Assembly (NCBI RefSeq): GCF_001428335.1
Contig: NZ_LMSG01000019.1
Span: forward strand, 124,075 to 188,074
Length of the DNA stretch: 64,000 nt
Reading direction: 5' to 3'
From: Arthrobacter sp. Soil762
Lineage (GTDB): Bacteria > Actinomycetota > Actinomycetes > Actinomycetales > Micrococcaceae
The translations under genes were made by a program, and so were the position numbers. Shown one piece after another: positions 24,919 through 32,641 of this stretch. The notes beneath the pieces are model-generated. The model made no database searches. It was not told where the DNA came from and worked only from the letters and a program-made list of their open reading frames with translations. Within the stretch, counting starts at the first letter, position 1, and every line of letters begins with the position of its first letter.

Positions 24919-26570
24919 ACCGGCACCCGGAACGTGAATGTGGTGCCCTGACCCAGTTGGCTCTCCACCTGGATGGTTCCGCCGTGGGCCTCCACGATTG
25001 CCTTGCTGATGGGCAGGCCCAGGCCCACGCCGGGAATAGCTGTCCGGCGGACGTTGCTGGTCCGGAAGAACTTGGCGAACACGTGGGCCTGGTCGTCGGC
25101 GCTCATGCCCATGCCGGTATCGCTGACTCGGCAGGCGACGTGGCCGTCGTCGTGCTGCAACGACACCACCACGTTGCCGCCGTCCGGCGAGTACTTGATC
25201 GCGTTCGAGACCAGATTGTCCAGCACCTGGGAGATGCGGGGGCCGTCCACATGGGCCTCCAGCCTTGCTGGTGTTTCCGCCGTCAACGCCACGCGGGAGG
25301 CGTCAGCCCGGGGCATCGCGGCGGACACGCTGGCGCGCACCAGTTCGGCGACGTCCACGGCGTGCGGGGTCATGATCAGTTCGCCGTTCCTGCTGGCGAG
25401 GAGGTCGGACACCAAGGTGAGGAGCCGTTCTGAATTGCGCTTGATGATGTTCAGCGGATCCAGTTGGTCCTTGCCGGGATCGTCCTCCAGGAGAAGTTCC
25501 ACGTAGCCCAGGATGGAGGTCAGGGGAGTCCTGAATTCATGGGACACGCTGGAGACGAACTCATCCTTGGCGGCCAGGGCGTCCACCAGGTCGGTCACAT
25601 CACTGAACACGATCACCGAGCCGGCGAACGTTCCGTCCGGATCCTTCATGGCCCGGGCGCTGGTGGTGATGGCGCGCTGCTCTTTGCCTGCGCCCAGCCA
25701 GACCAGATAGTCCGTAAAGGTCTCGCCGAGGACGGCCCTGCGCACGGGGCGCTCCGCCACCGGGACAAGAGTGGTACGGTCTGCGGCGAAGACCAGCAGT
25801 TGGGACTCGTTCGGATCGTCGACGTCCTTCGGGCGGGCAAGTTCGTGGTTGGCGCGCTGCTTCCGGTTCATCAGGATGTCGTGCCCGTCTGCGTCGACGG
25901 CGAGGACGCCCAGGTGCACAGTGTCAAGAACGGAGTTGAGCAAGGCTTCCTGGCGCCTGGTGCTGAGCAGGCTGGACTGGAGCTGCGCGTCCTTCTCTTC
26001 CAGGATCCGCTGCTGCCGTCTCAGGCTGAGCGTCAGCATGGTGACAGATACTCCGATCCCCAGCATCATCACAGGAAGCAGCAGCGAACGGGCCAGGTTC
26101 GGTCCGGAGACGTCTCCGCGCATAAAAATTGGCGTCCAGATGATCGCCAACGGCATGATGAAGGACAGCCACAGTGACACGCGGACGTAGTATCCGGAGG
26201 CGCAGAGCCAGATCACGGGGAAGACCGCGAGCAGGCTGATTCCCGTGAGGCTTTCCTGGCTTCCTTCACGGCCCACCGCAATGGAGATGAAGTCCAGCAA
26301 CGGGATCACCAGGAACGTGGTGTGCGGCAGGCGGTCCCATGGCACCACGTAGCACAGCACCATGATGGCAAGTTGGGAAAAGAGGAATACCACGAACAGC
26401 GGGTTGTCCATGCTTCCGGGAAAGAACGCCGAAACGAGGACCGCGGCCAGCAGTGTGGTGACGAACAGCGGCATCTGGCTCAGGGCCACCCTGTCCGTCA
26501 GCCGGTATTCGTGGAAGGGCCGCCGAAAAAACCTGAGGCGGCCCGTGGCCCACGTCACGGGTTCACTCAT
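24915..26570 (-). CDS. Membrane sensor histidine kinase
   Basis: 551 residues. About six to seven membrane segments form an integral N-terminal sensor (about 30-190), followed by a short coiled stretch, a PAS-like domain (about 205-325), HisKA with the H-box VSHEFRTPLTSILGY (about 342) and HATPase_c with NLVSNAIKYSPDGG, DTGMGM and GVGLGLPIS. The kinase is complete. It is divergent from the OmpR-type regulator, with about 110 bp between, so the two form a cognate pair. The large membrane sensor suggests a membrane-dissolved or envelope signal, but no ligand can be named. Confidence 0.92.
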   Translation of the reverse strand: MSEPVTWATGRLRFFRRPFHEYRLTDRVALSQMPLFVTTLLAAVLVSAFFPGSMDNPLFVVFLFSQLAIMVLCYVVPWDRLPHTTFLVIPLLDFISIAVGREGSQESLTGISLLAVFPVIWLCASGYYVRVSLWLSFIMPLAIIWTPIFMRGDVSGPNLARSLLLPVMMLGIGVSVTMLTLSLRRQQRILEEKDAQLQSSLLSTRRQEALLNSVLDTVHLGVLAVDADGHDILMNRKQRANHELARPKDVDDPNESQLLVFAADRTTLVPVAERPVRRAVLGETFTDYLVWLGAGKEQRAITTSARAMKDPDGTFAGSVIVFSDVTDLVDALAAKDEFVSSVSHEFRTPLTSILGYVELLLEDDPGKDQLDPLNIIKRNSERLLTLVSDLLASRNGELIMTPHAVDVAELVRASVSAAMPRADASRVALTAETPARLEAHVDGPRISQVLDNLVSNAIKYSPDGGNVVVSLQHDDGHVACRVSDTGMGMSADDQAHVFAKFFRTSNVRRTAIPGVGLGLPISKAIVEAHGGTIQVESQLGQGTTFTFRVPV

Positions 26571-26631
26571 AAACGGCGGCCTGAAGTGGGAGTATAGGGG
26601 AATGCATACCAGCAGGATATCGGCAGCGGGC

Positions 26632-26637
26632 TATACT
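26632..26637 (+). promoter_or_regulatory. -10 element before the response regulator
   Basis: TATACT at 26632-26637. A transcript from here would begin near 26644 and include only the ATG at 26680, which supports that start over the upstream in-frame ATG at 26602. Confidence 0.4.
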
Positions 26638-26679
26638 TCTGACGTTGTCAAGCTGGCGGAGGGGGCTGAGGGGGCTGGT

Positions 26680-27450
26680 ATGAGCGAAGCACGAGTGGGT
26701 CTTGTCATCGAGGATGATCAGGATATCCGGGAGTTGGTACGCGCGGTCCTGACGCAGGCAGGTTTTGACGTTACCGTCGCGGGCAGCGGCTCCGAAGGGG
26801 TTAAAGCTGCGAGAGCCTTGAATCCAGACGTCATAACGCTGGATTTGGGACTGCCGGATATTGACGGGTTCGAGGTCTCCCGCCAGATCCGTGAGTTCTC
26901 GGATGCCTATATCGTGATGCTCACGGCTCGGGCTGAAGAACTGGATACTTTGATCGGTCTTGAGTCGGGTGCCGACGACTACCTCACCAAGCCGTTCCGC
27001 CCTCGGGAACTCCGCGCGCGGATAGCGGCGATGATGCGCCGGCCCCGGTCGGTTCCGGACGCGGGGGAGAGCGCTCCCGTTGCTGATCGCCCGGCGAACG
27101 CCGTTAGTGACAGCGGAAACGGTCATTACAACCACAACGGACTGGAGCTGAGTTACGCCTCACGGTCGGTCAGCGTGGACGGCCAGGAGCTCAACCTGAC
27201 CCGGACCGAGTTCGAACTCCTGTATGCCCTGCTCGAGGCGGGACGGACTGTCCGGACGAAATCGGATTTGGTGCGTCGGCTCCGGGACGAGGATTACGAC
27301 GTCGGAAGTTACATCAGCGAGGCGGACGAACGTTCCGTGGAGGTGCACATGGGCAACCTCCGGAAGAAACTCGGTGATTCACCGCAGCAACCGCGCTGGC
27401 TGCAGACGGTCCGCGGCGTGGGCTACCGGTTGGCGCCTGGCGGGCGCTGA
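26680..27450 (+). CDS. OmpR/PhoB-family response regulator
   Basis: 256 residues. The receiver domain (about 5-118) has the acidic pair EDD, the phospho-acceptor Asp in VITLDLGLPD (about 55) and the Lys in YLTKPFRPREL. A Ser/Asn-rich linker leads to the C-terminal winged helix (about 155-255, LTRTEFELLYALLE and TVRGVGYRLAP). ATG 26680 is chosen from its GAGGGGG site and the -10 just upstream. It is the likely partner of the divergent histidine kinase. It overlaps the end of the Hpt-like gene by 28 bp on the opposite strand, so the two transcripts may interfere. Confidence 0.92.
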   Translation: MSEARVGLVIEDDQDIRELVRAVLTQAGFDVTVAGSGSEGVKAARALNPDVITLDLGLPDIDGFEVSRQIREFSDAYIVMLTARAEELDTLIGLESGADDYLTKPFRPRELRARIAAMMRRPRSVPDAGESAPVADRPANAVSDSGNGHYNHNGLELSYASRSVSVDGQELNLTRTEFELLYALLEAGRTVRTKSDLVRRLRDEDYDVGSYISEADERSVEVHMGNLRKKLGDSPQQPRWLQTVRGVGYRLAPGGR

Positions 27451-27833
27451 GCCTGGAGCCTGTGCAGGGTCTGGCGGCTGCACAGGTTGATCGGCCGGAG
27501 GTAGTTGACGGCAAGCTGCGGCAGTGCAATGGAAGGTTCCGCACTCGGTGAATCTTCCCGGATTGAACGTTCAAGGTCCATGGCCAGGCCCGCCAGCCGT
27601 TCCGCGCCCACCATCTGGCTCGAAGTCTTGAGGCTAAGGATCGCGTCCACGGCCCCATCCAGGTCTCCGGTGGTCAAGGCCAGCCGCAGCTTGCCGATCC
27701 GGAACGGCAGGCAGTCGATGAAGTTCCCCACGAAGACGCTGCAATAGCCCTCGTCCTCGTCGAGTTCGACCCGCAGCCGGTCAAGTACGGAGGGATCTAC
27801 CAAGGGGCGCCCTGCGTCATCGGATGGTGCCAT
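27423..27833 (-). CDS. Hpt-like protein lacking the phospho-accepting histidine
   Basis: 136 residues. The helical part LVDPSVLDRLRVELDEDEG and the segment AILSLKTSSQMVGAERLAGLAMDLE line up with the histidine phosphotransfer (Hpt) domain, whose core is HSLKGSSxxxGA. The position of the His is Leu here (CTT, one base from CAT). The Lys, Ser and Gly-Ala that follow are kept. The ATG at 27833 has GAAGGGACGG upstream. It faces the response regulator and overlaps it by 28 bp. Phosphotransfer through this site is not possible; a structural or decoy role is conceivable. C-terminal residues beyond 105 are unrecognised. Confidence 0.65.
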   Translation of the reverse strand: MAPSDDAGRPLVDPSVLDRLRVELDEDEGYCSVFVGNFIDCLPFRIGKLRLALTTGDLDGAVDAILSLKTSSQMVGAERLAGLAMDLERSIREDSPSAEPSIALPQLAVNYLRPINLCSRQTLHRLQAQRPPGANR

Positions 27834-28081
27834 TTCCGTCCCTTCCGCTCGCGCCTGCCGCCCCCATAGCGGGATATGACTTGGTTTTGTATTCACTTTC
27901 AGAGTAAATCTGTTACTTGGGGATGCAGCCGTTCGGGAAAAGGACTGCGGGATTCCTGAGGAGACTGCGGGTTTTTCATAGGAGTTCATCTTTGCGGGCG
28001 CCGATCAATTCGGGAGGCGGCAAAGGCTCAAGTTTGACTCAAGTTCCGGCTGGCGTTTCTTGCATGCCGCCGGCTTGCGGG

Positions 28082-28510
28082 CTATTTGCTGGCGCCGAGG
28101 AACTCCACCAAGTGGGCTTCGAGGGCGGGGCCGTCCTTCAACTCGCACTCCCACACGGTGAGCACCTCCCAGCCGGCGGCCATTAACTGTTGGCGCTGGT
28201 CGGCGTCGCGGTTTTTGGTGCGGGTGCGCTTGGCCTCCCAAAAGGCGGCGTTCGCCTTGGGCGCGTGCTGGCCTACGCGGCAGTCGTGGAAGTGCCAGAA
28301 GCAGCCGTTGATGAAGATGACCTTTCGCCGGCCGGCGAATACCAGGTCCGGTCGGCCGGGCAGGCGGCTTTTGCCGGCCGTGCCGTGCAAGCGGTAGCGG
28401 TAGCCTTTGGCATGGAGGAGGCGGCGCACCAGCAGTTCCGGCTTGGTGTTTATGCCCCTGATGCGGGACATGTTCCAGCTGCGCTGCTCGGGAGTGAGCC
28501 TATCCGCCAT
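28082..28510 (-). CDS. vsr: Very short patch repair endonuclease (Vsr)
   Basis: 142 residues, normal length. RSWNMSRIRGINTKPELLVRRLLH, the LPGRPDLVF segment with the catalytic Asp, and KVIFINGCFWHFHDC with the zinc-binding Cys and His residues identify Vsr. It nicks DNA 5' of T:G mismatches that arise from deaminated 5-methylcytosine. In most genomes vsr accompanies a cytosine-5 methyltransferase gene; none is in this window. It is 19 bp downstream of the FMN-binding gene and probably transcribed with it. The nearby McrBC pair also deals with modified cytosine. Confidence 0.92.
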   Translation of the reverse strand: MADRLTPEQRSWNMSRIRGINTKPELLVRRLLHAKGYRYRLHGTAGKSRLPGRPDLVFAGRRKVIFINGCFWHFHDCRVGQHAPKANAAFWEAKRTRTKNRDADQRQQLMAAGWEVLTVWECELKDGPALEAHLVEFLGASK

Positions 28511-28529
28511 GATTCCAGCCTGGGGGCGC

Positions 28530-28964
28530 CTAGATTTCGCGCTCCGGCTGGTCGCCCAGCTCGAAGTGGCGGCCGCTGACGGACGTGGGCACGATCTCCA
28601 CGTAGAAATCCTTCAGCGTCGGCACCCAGGATTTCAGGCCGAGCTCCTCGACGACGGCGAGCTCGGCTGAGTTGGTCAGGACGCGCGCCGTTCCCCGCAG
28701 CACCACGGACCAGGCTTCGTCCGAGAGGATGCCGTCCGTTTCAAGCAGCACCCTGGAGTTGATGGTGAGCTGCGCCAGCTTGTTGCCCGGCGCGGTGCGG
28801 AGGTAGATTTTCCGGTCCGAGGTGAGGTAGTTGACGGGAAATATATCCGGTTCGTCGGCAACGGAAACTACCAGCCGGCCGTGGCTGGTAGCTTCCAGGA
28901 GTTTCCAGGACTGCTCGTCGTCGAGCTCCAGAACGGGGTTGCCATCTGCGTGCGTAAACATCAT
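28530..28964 (-). CDS. Pyridoxamine 5'-phosphate oxidase-like FMN-binding protein
   Basis: 144 residues of the split-barrel flavin-binding fold: SWKLLEATSHGRLVVSVADEPDIFPVNYLTSDRKIYLRTAPGNKL is typical of the PNPOx-like proteins abundant in actinobacteria, some of which are F420 or FMN/heme binders. No specific substrate motif is visible. The upstream 25-bp inverted repeat begins 8 bp before the ATG and could control this gene and the downstream vsr. Confidence 0.82.
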   Translation of the reverse strand: MMFTHADGNPVLELDDEQSWKLLEATSHGRLVVSVADEPDIFPVNYLTSDRKIYLRTAPGNKLAQLTINSRVLLETDGILSDEAWSVVLRGTARVLTNSAELAVVEELGLKSWVPTLKDFYVEIVPTSVSGRHFELGDQPEREI

Positions 28965-28971
28965 GCAGCCT

Positions 28972-28996
28972 ATTCTTCTACGTTCGGTAGAAGAAT
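28972..28996. promoter_or_regulatory. Perfect inverted repeat at the PNPOx-like start
   Basis: 10-bp arms ATTCTTCTAC (28972-28981) and GTAGAAGAAT (28987-28996) with a 5-bp spacer. It is AT-rich against the GC-rich background, which favours a regulatory site. Either a repressor operator or a leader hairpin next to the ribosome site would fit. Confidence 0.55.
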
Positions 28997-29197
28997 TCTA
29001 GGGTTTGCGCGTGGGAATCCGTTTCGCAAGGGGCTGGGAGGGCGATTGTCCATGTGACTTTTTATTGCTCCTTGACGGTGGTAGAACCGATGGCGGGTGG
29101 CTGTGGATAACTTTCATCGCTCAAATGTGTCCTGGGCTACCCTTAAGGTCATTGTTCGGAGCGAAGCGTCTTGAAACTATCGGGGGATTAGCTGCCC

Positions 29198-29851
29198 ATG
29201 ACATCGCACATCACTTCCACTACTTCGCGACGTTTGCGCCTGCGCCTTGTTGCTGCTGCTGCCGCGTCTGTTTTGCTTTTGACCGGTTGCAACGCGGGTG
29301 GCGATCCTGGGGGCACCTCGTCCGCGTCCCCGACTTCGACGGCAAGCCCAAGCGCAACGCCAACCCCGACGGCGACTCCTGCTTATGTGCCCGCTTCGGC
29401 TAGCGGCCGTGCTCAGAACGTGCCGGTGCCGGTGTTGCCGGAGGTCGCGAAGACGGAGACGAAGGAGGGGCTCGAGGCGTTCGCGGCGTACTGGTTTGAG
29501 CAGCTCAATTATGCCTATCAGACCGGCGACATCGCAGGAATCCAAGCGGTGACATCACCGGCTTGTCAATTCTGTTCGAACATAACGGGCTCGCTGACCA
29601 CCAATTATCAAGGCGGGCGATGGCTCGCAGGTGGCAAGATCGTCATACCGTCGTCAGCGACTACATTTGAGCGCGGGTCCGATGGGGCCTACCAGGTCAT
29701 CGTCCAGGTGCAGCAGTCGACCATTAACTATTACGATCCCAGCGGGTCGGAATTTAGAGCTCCCACTGAGGCGTCTGATGGTGGAAACGTACTGCTGGTT
29801 GGTTTCCAGGACGCCGCGTGGCGCGTTACCGGTCTTCATCCCCTCCGCTAA
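29198..29851 (+). CDS. DUF6318-like secreted lipoprotein
   Basis: 217 residues. A basic start and hydrophobic core end in the lipobox LLLTGC (Cys about 28), followed by a Ser/Thr/Pro-rich linker (SSASPTSTASPSATPTPTAT). A globular domain (about 85-215) resembles the DUF6318 family, with WFEQLNYAYQTGDIAGIQAVTSPACQFCSNIT bearing a CxxC pair. It should be tethered to the outer face of the membrane. Function is unknown. Its TAA stop shares one base with the ATG of the PKD gene (TAATG), so the two are translationally coupled. Confidence 0.8.
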   Translation: MTSHITSTTSRRLRLRLVAAAAASVLLLTGCNAGGDPGGTSSASPTSTASPSATPTPTATPAYVPASASGRAQNVPVPVLPEVAKTETKEGLEAFAAYWFEQLNYAYQTGDIAGIQAVTSPACQFCSNITGSLTTNYQGGRWLAGGKIVIPSSATTFERGSDGAYQVIVQVQQSTINYYDPSGSEFRAPTEASDGGNVLLVGFQDAAWRVTGLHPLR

Positions 29852-30786
29852 TGAATATGGGCTGGGTCGTTCACCGACTGTCGACAGTAATGCTCGTAGT
29901 CGGGCTAGGTATTGCCATTCCGTCCCCCAATACGACGCCAACGGGGACCGACGCAGACTCCGGTTTTCACAATTCTGGCATCGGCGTGATTGTTTATGTC
30001 GTCGATCCTTTGACGGGGAAGATGAGGCCGGAAGAACCTAGGGACACCAAAAAGGATCCAAACGTCTACAAGTATGAGCTTCAGTGCCACCTCGGCGGAG
30101 GCGATTTTGATACGGTGTGCCTTGGATATCAGCTTGAGTGTGTCAACGGGCCCGAGGGAGTAGACGGAATTCCCGTAATTTGGCTCAAGGCGCCTGTCGG
30201 CGTTCCTAACCCGGCCTGGACCCATCACTCCGGGCCAACTTGTCTCTACGATGCTCGGCCCGAGGACCTCCTGCCTCGAATAGCGGCCCAGATCCAGCAG
30301 CAGTTCGAGAGCCTGCCCATCAACGCGGGAGCCGTGGTCGCTCAGCCGAGCCCCAACACGCTCCGCGGGGCCGAAACCAATTTCTACGCAGACGCGTCCG
30401 AGCAACAGTTTGACGTGACGATGCTCGGACAGCAGGTGCACGTGGTTGCCATGCCGGTTCAGTACACCTGGAATTACGGCGACGGAACCGTCTTCGGTCC
30501 GCAACCTTCCATGGGTGGGCCGCTGCCGCAGGACCGCTGGGGTGAAAAGACCCGAACGAGCCACGTCTACGCGGACACTGGCGACTTCCAAGTCGTCCTC
30601 ACGACGTCCTTCCAAGGCACGTATTCCGTGAACAACGGACCGCAGCTGCCCATACCGGGCCAGGGCCAGTTCAGCGCACCACCGCAGACGATCAGCGTCT
30701 GGCGGTCCATCACCAGGAACTACGCCGACGACTGCAACCAGAATCCGCAGGGACAAGGGTGCCCCGGCGTGGCATCGTCCCGGTAG
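29851..30786 (+). CDS. Secreted PKD-domain protein
   Basis: 311 residues. A short hydrophobic stretch near the N-terminus (TVMLVVGLGIAIPSP) acts as signal or anchor. Four to six Cys residues occur in ELQCHLGG, DTVCLGY, LECVNG and PTCLYDA, suggesting disulfides outside the cell. A PKD-type beta-sandwich (about 205-270) has VQYTWNYGDGTVF and TSHVYADTGDFQVVLTTSF. PKD domains mediate surface contacts. Starting at 29851 in the lipoprotein's stop codon, the gene forms a two-gene unit with it. Base composition is visibly less GC-rich than in neighbouring genes, a possible sign of transfer. Confidence 0.75.
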   Translation: MNMGWVVHRLSTVMLVVGLGIAIPSPNTTPTGTDADSGFHNSGIGVIVYVVDPLTGKMRPEEPRDTKKDPNVYKYELQCHLGGGDFDTVCLGYQLECVNGPEGVDGIPVIWLKAPVGVPNPAWTHHSGPTCLYDARPEDLLPRIAAQIQQQFESLPINAGAVVAQPSPNTLRGAETNFYADASEQQFDVTMLGQQVHVVAMPVQYTWNYGDGTVFGPQPSMGGPLPQDRWGEKTRTSHVYADTGDFQVVLTTSFQGTYSVNNGPQLPIPGQGQFSAPPQTISVWRSITRNYADDCNQNPQGQGCPGVASSR

Positions 30787-30939
30787 GAAGCATCAGACGA
30801 CGCGTATATGACGGCAGGCAACGCCTGGAACCAAGCCGAAGCCACCCCCGCAAAGAGTGATCCCCGCCTCCATCGGAATACTTGCACGCGCCGCGCAGTT
30901 GGGCACAGCAGTACCAATTCACCTCGAAAGGAACTGCGC

Positions 30940-32010
30940 ATGCTGTTTTCCCCCTTGACTCTTGGCGAGCTTGAACTGCCCAACCGCCTGGTAATGGCAC
31001 CCCTAACCCGTCTCCGCTCCGGCGAGGACGGTGTTCCGGGTCCCGTGGTTGTGGAGCACTACCGGCAGCGCGCGTCCCTGGGACTCATCGTCAGCGAAGG
31101 CATCTACCCGAGCCCCGCTGGACGCTCCTACCCGGGTCAGCCCGGTCTCGTGACCGCGGAGCAGATTGCCGCCTGGAAGAAGGTCACCGACGCGGTGCAC
31201 GCTGAAGGCGGCCGGATCTTCGCCCAGATCATGCACGGCGGACGGGTTTCCCATGCGGACATCACCGGCGGACATACCATCGTTGGTCCGAGCGCCATCG
31301 CCATCGAGGGCGAGGTCCGCACCCCGTCCGGCAAGCAGCCGTATCCCGTCCCGCACGCGCTGACCATAGGCGAGCTGCCCGTCGTCATGCAGGAAATCGT
31401 CACCGGCTCGATCAACGCCATTGAAGCGGGATTCGACGGCGTGGAACTGCACTCGGCCAACGGCTACCTTCTGCACGAATTCCTGGCCCCGAACTCCAAT
31501 GTCCGCGACGACAGCTACGGCGGCTCGCCGGAGAACCGGGCCCGCTTTGTGATCGAAACGGTCAACGCCGCGGGGGCTGCGGTGGGTTCGAGCCGCGTGG
31601 GCATCCGCATCTCGCCGGAGCACAGCATCCAGGGCATCGCCGAAACGGATGCGGCCGATGTCCGCGCCACCTACGAGGTGCTGGTGGACAGCATTGCCCC
31701 GCTCAACCTCGCCTACGTCAGCATCCTGCACCACGAGCCCACCAGTGAGCTGGTCCAGAATCTCCGGGCGCGCTTCAACGGCACGTTCCTGGTGAACTCC
31801 GGCTTCGGCACCATAACCACTCGGGAGGAAGCAACCGCCTTGGTGGCCGACGGTCATGCAGACGCTGTGGTAGTGGGGCGCCCCGCCATTGCCAACCCGG
31901 ACCTCGCGCGCCGCTGGAAGGAAAGCCTTCCGCTGAACGAACCGGACCCGTCCACGTTTTATGCAGACGGCTCCGTAGGTTACACGGACTACCCCGCGTA
32001 TTCGGCTTAG
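30940..32010 (+). CDS. Old yellow enzyme-family NADH:flavin oxidoreductase
   Basis: 356 residues, normal for the family. FSPLTLGELELPNRLVMAPLTR opens the FMN-binding barrel, HSANGYLLHEFLAPNSNVRDDSYGGSPENRARF holds the substrate-binding His-x-x-Asn pair and the phosphate loop, and VNSGFGTITTREEA with VVVGRPAIANPDLA binds the FMN phosphate. Old yellow enzymes reduce activated C=C bonds and nitro compounds with NAD(P)H. ATG 30940 has AAAGGA upstream. It is monocistronic and ends at a strong hairpin. Confidence 0.93.
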   Translation: MLFSPLTLGELELPNRLVMAPLTRLRSGEDGVPGPVVVEHYRQRASLGLIVSEGIYPSPAGRSYPGQPGLVTAEQIAAWKKVTDAVHAEGGRIFAQIMHGGRVSHADITGGHTIVGPSAIAIEGEVRTPSGKQPYPVPHALTIGELPVVMQEIVTGSINAIEAGFDGVELHSANGYLLHEFLAPNSNVRDDSYGGSPENRARFVIETVNAAGAAVGSSRVGIRISPEHSIQGIAETDAADVRATYEVLVDSIAPLNLAYVSILHHEPTSELVQNLRARFNGTFLVNSGFGTITTREEATALVADGHADAVVVGRPAIANPDLARRWKESLPLNEPDPSTFYADGSVGYTDYPAYSA

Positions 32011-32042
32011 CGGTCAATGGTGGCCTCGGCCAGAGATTAACG

Positions 32043-32077
32043 ACGACGGCGGCACCCGGCTTGGGTGCCGCCGTCGT
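32043..32077. terminator. Hairpin terminator (ACGACGGCGGCAC family)
   Basis: 15-bp perfect stem ACGACGGCGGCACCC (32043-32057) with 32063-32077 and a 5-nt loop, followed by TTGG. It shares its arm with the terminator at 7502-7553. Confidence 0.8.
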
Positions 32078-32230
32078 TGGCTGCTCGGTGTGCTGTCCCG
32101 GCAGCCCGCGCCAATTAGCCATCCGACGGCTGTTTTGGCTCATCTTTCAACGCTGGCCCGCCCAGGTTCACAAGTGCTGAGCGGTAAAAACCAGAATACT
32201 CCAGTGAATGGATTATTGCTAGGGAAATAG

Positions 32231-32527
32231 CTAAAGGTATGCTTCCCGGCCCGTTCCTTCGCGCATCACCAACTTGTCGTCCTCGATGGAGACGAGCAGG
32301 CTTTTGGGCTTTCCGCTGACTTTGGTAATGGCTTTCAGGCCGCGGTTGGTGACTTCCACTCCCACCTGCGCCCCTTTCGCGGGCAGCTCCACGGACGTTT
32401 CGTAGGCTTCTCCCAGCAGTGGGTTGGTGGACACGCCCATATCGCGGCGGACCTCCTTGCCGTTGACCATGACGGTGATGTTGGCCTCGTCGAATCCTTC
32501 CTGAAAGACGATGAGCAGTTCACGCAT
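32231..32527 (-). CDS. Hypothetical protein, 98 residues
   Basis: ATG 32527 has GAGGAAGAGGG well placed upstream, and codon use matches the neighbours. The chain (MRELLIVFQEGFDEANITVMVNGKEV) alternates short strands and ends in a Lys/Arg-rich stretch; it looks like a small beta-rich cytosolic protein. No signal peptide, Cys or membrane segment. I do not recognise a family. It is convergent with the old yellow enzyme and divergent from tex. Confidence 0.6.
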   Translation of the reverse strand: MRELLIVFQEGFDEANITVMVNGKEVRRDMGVSTNPLLGEAYETSVELPAKGAQVGVEVTNRGLKAITKVSGKPKSLLVSIEDDKLVMREGTGREAYL

Positions 32528-32641
32528 GGTGGCCCTCTTCCTCGAAGTGATTGCCTGTGACGGCATATCAACTACAGCACTTCACAGCCCGGAGCGGAAT
32601 ACCCCGGCCGGCTGCCAGGCCGGGCGCCGCTGGAGACCACC

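Noticed and set aside
26362..26679. Longer N-terminus for the response regulator
   Set aside because: It would overlap the divergent kinase gene and precede the likely promoter; the receiver domain starts normally at 26680.
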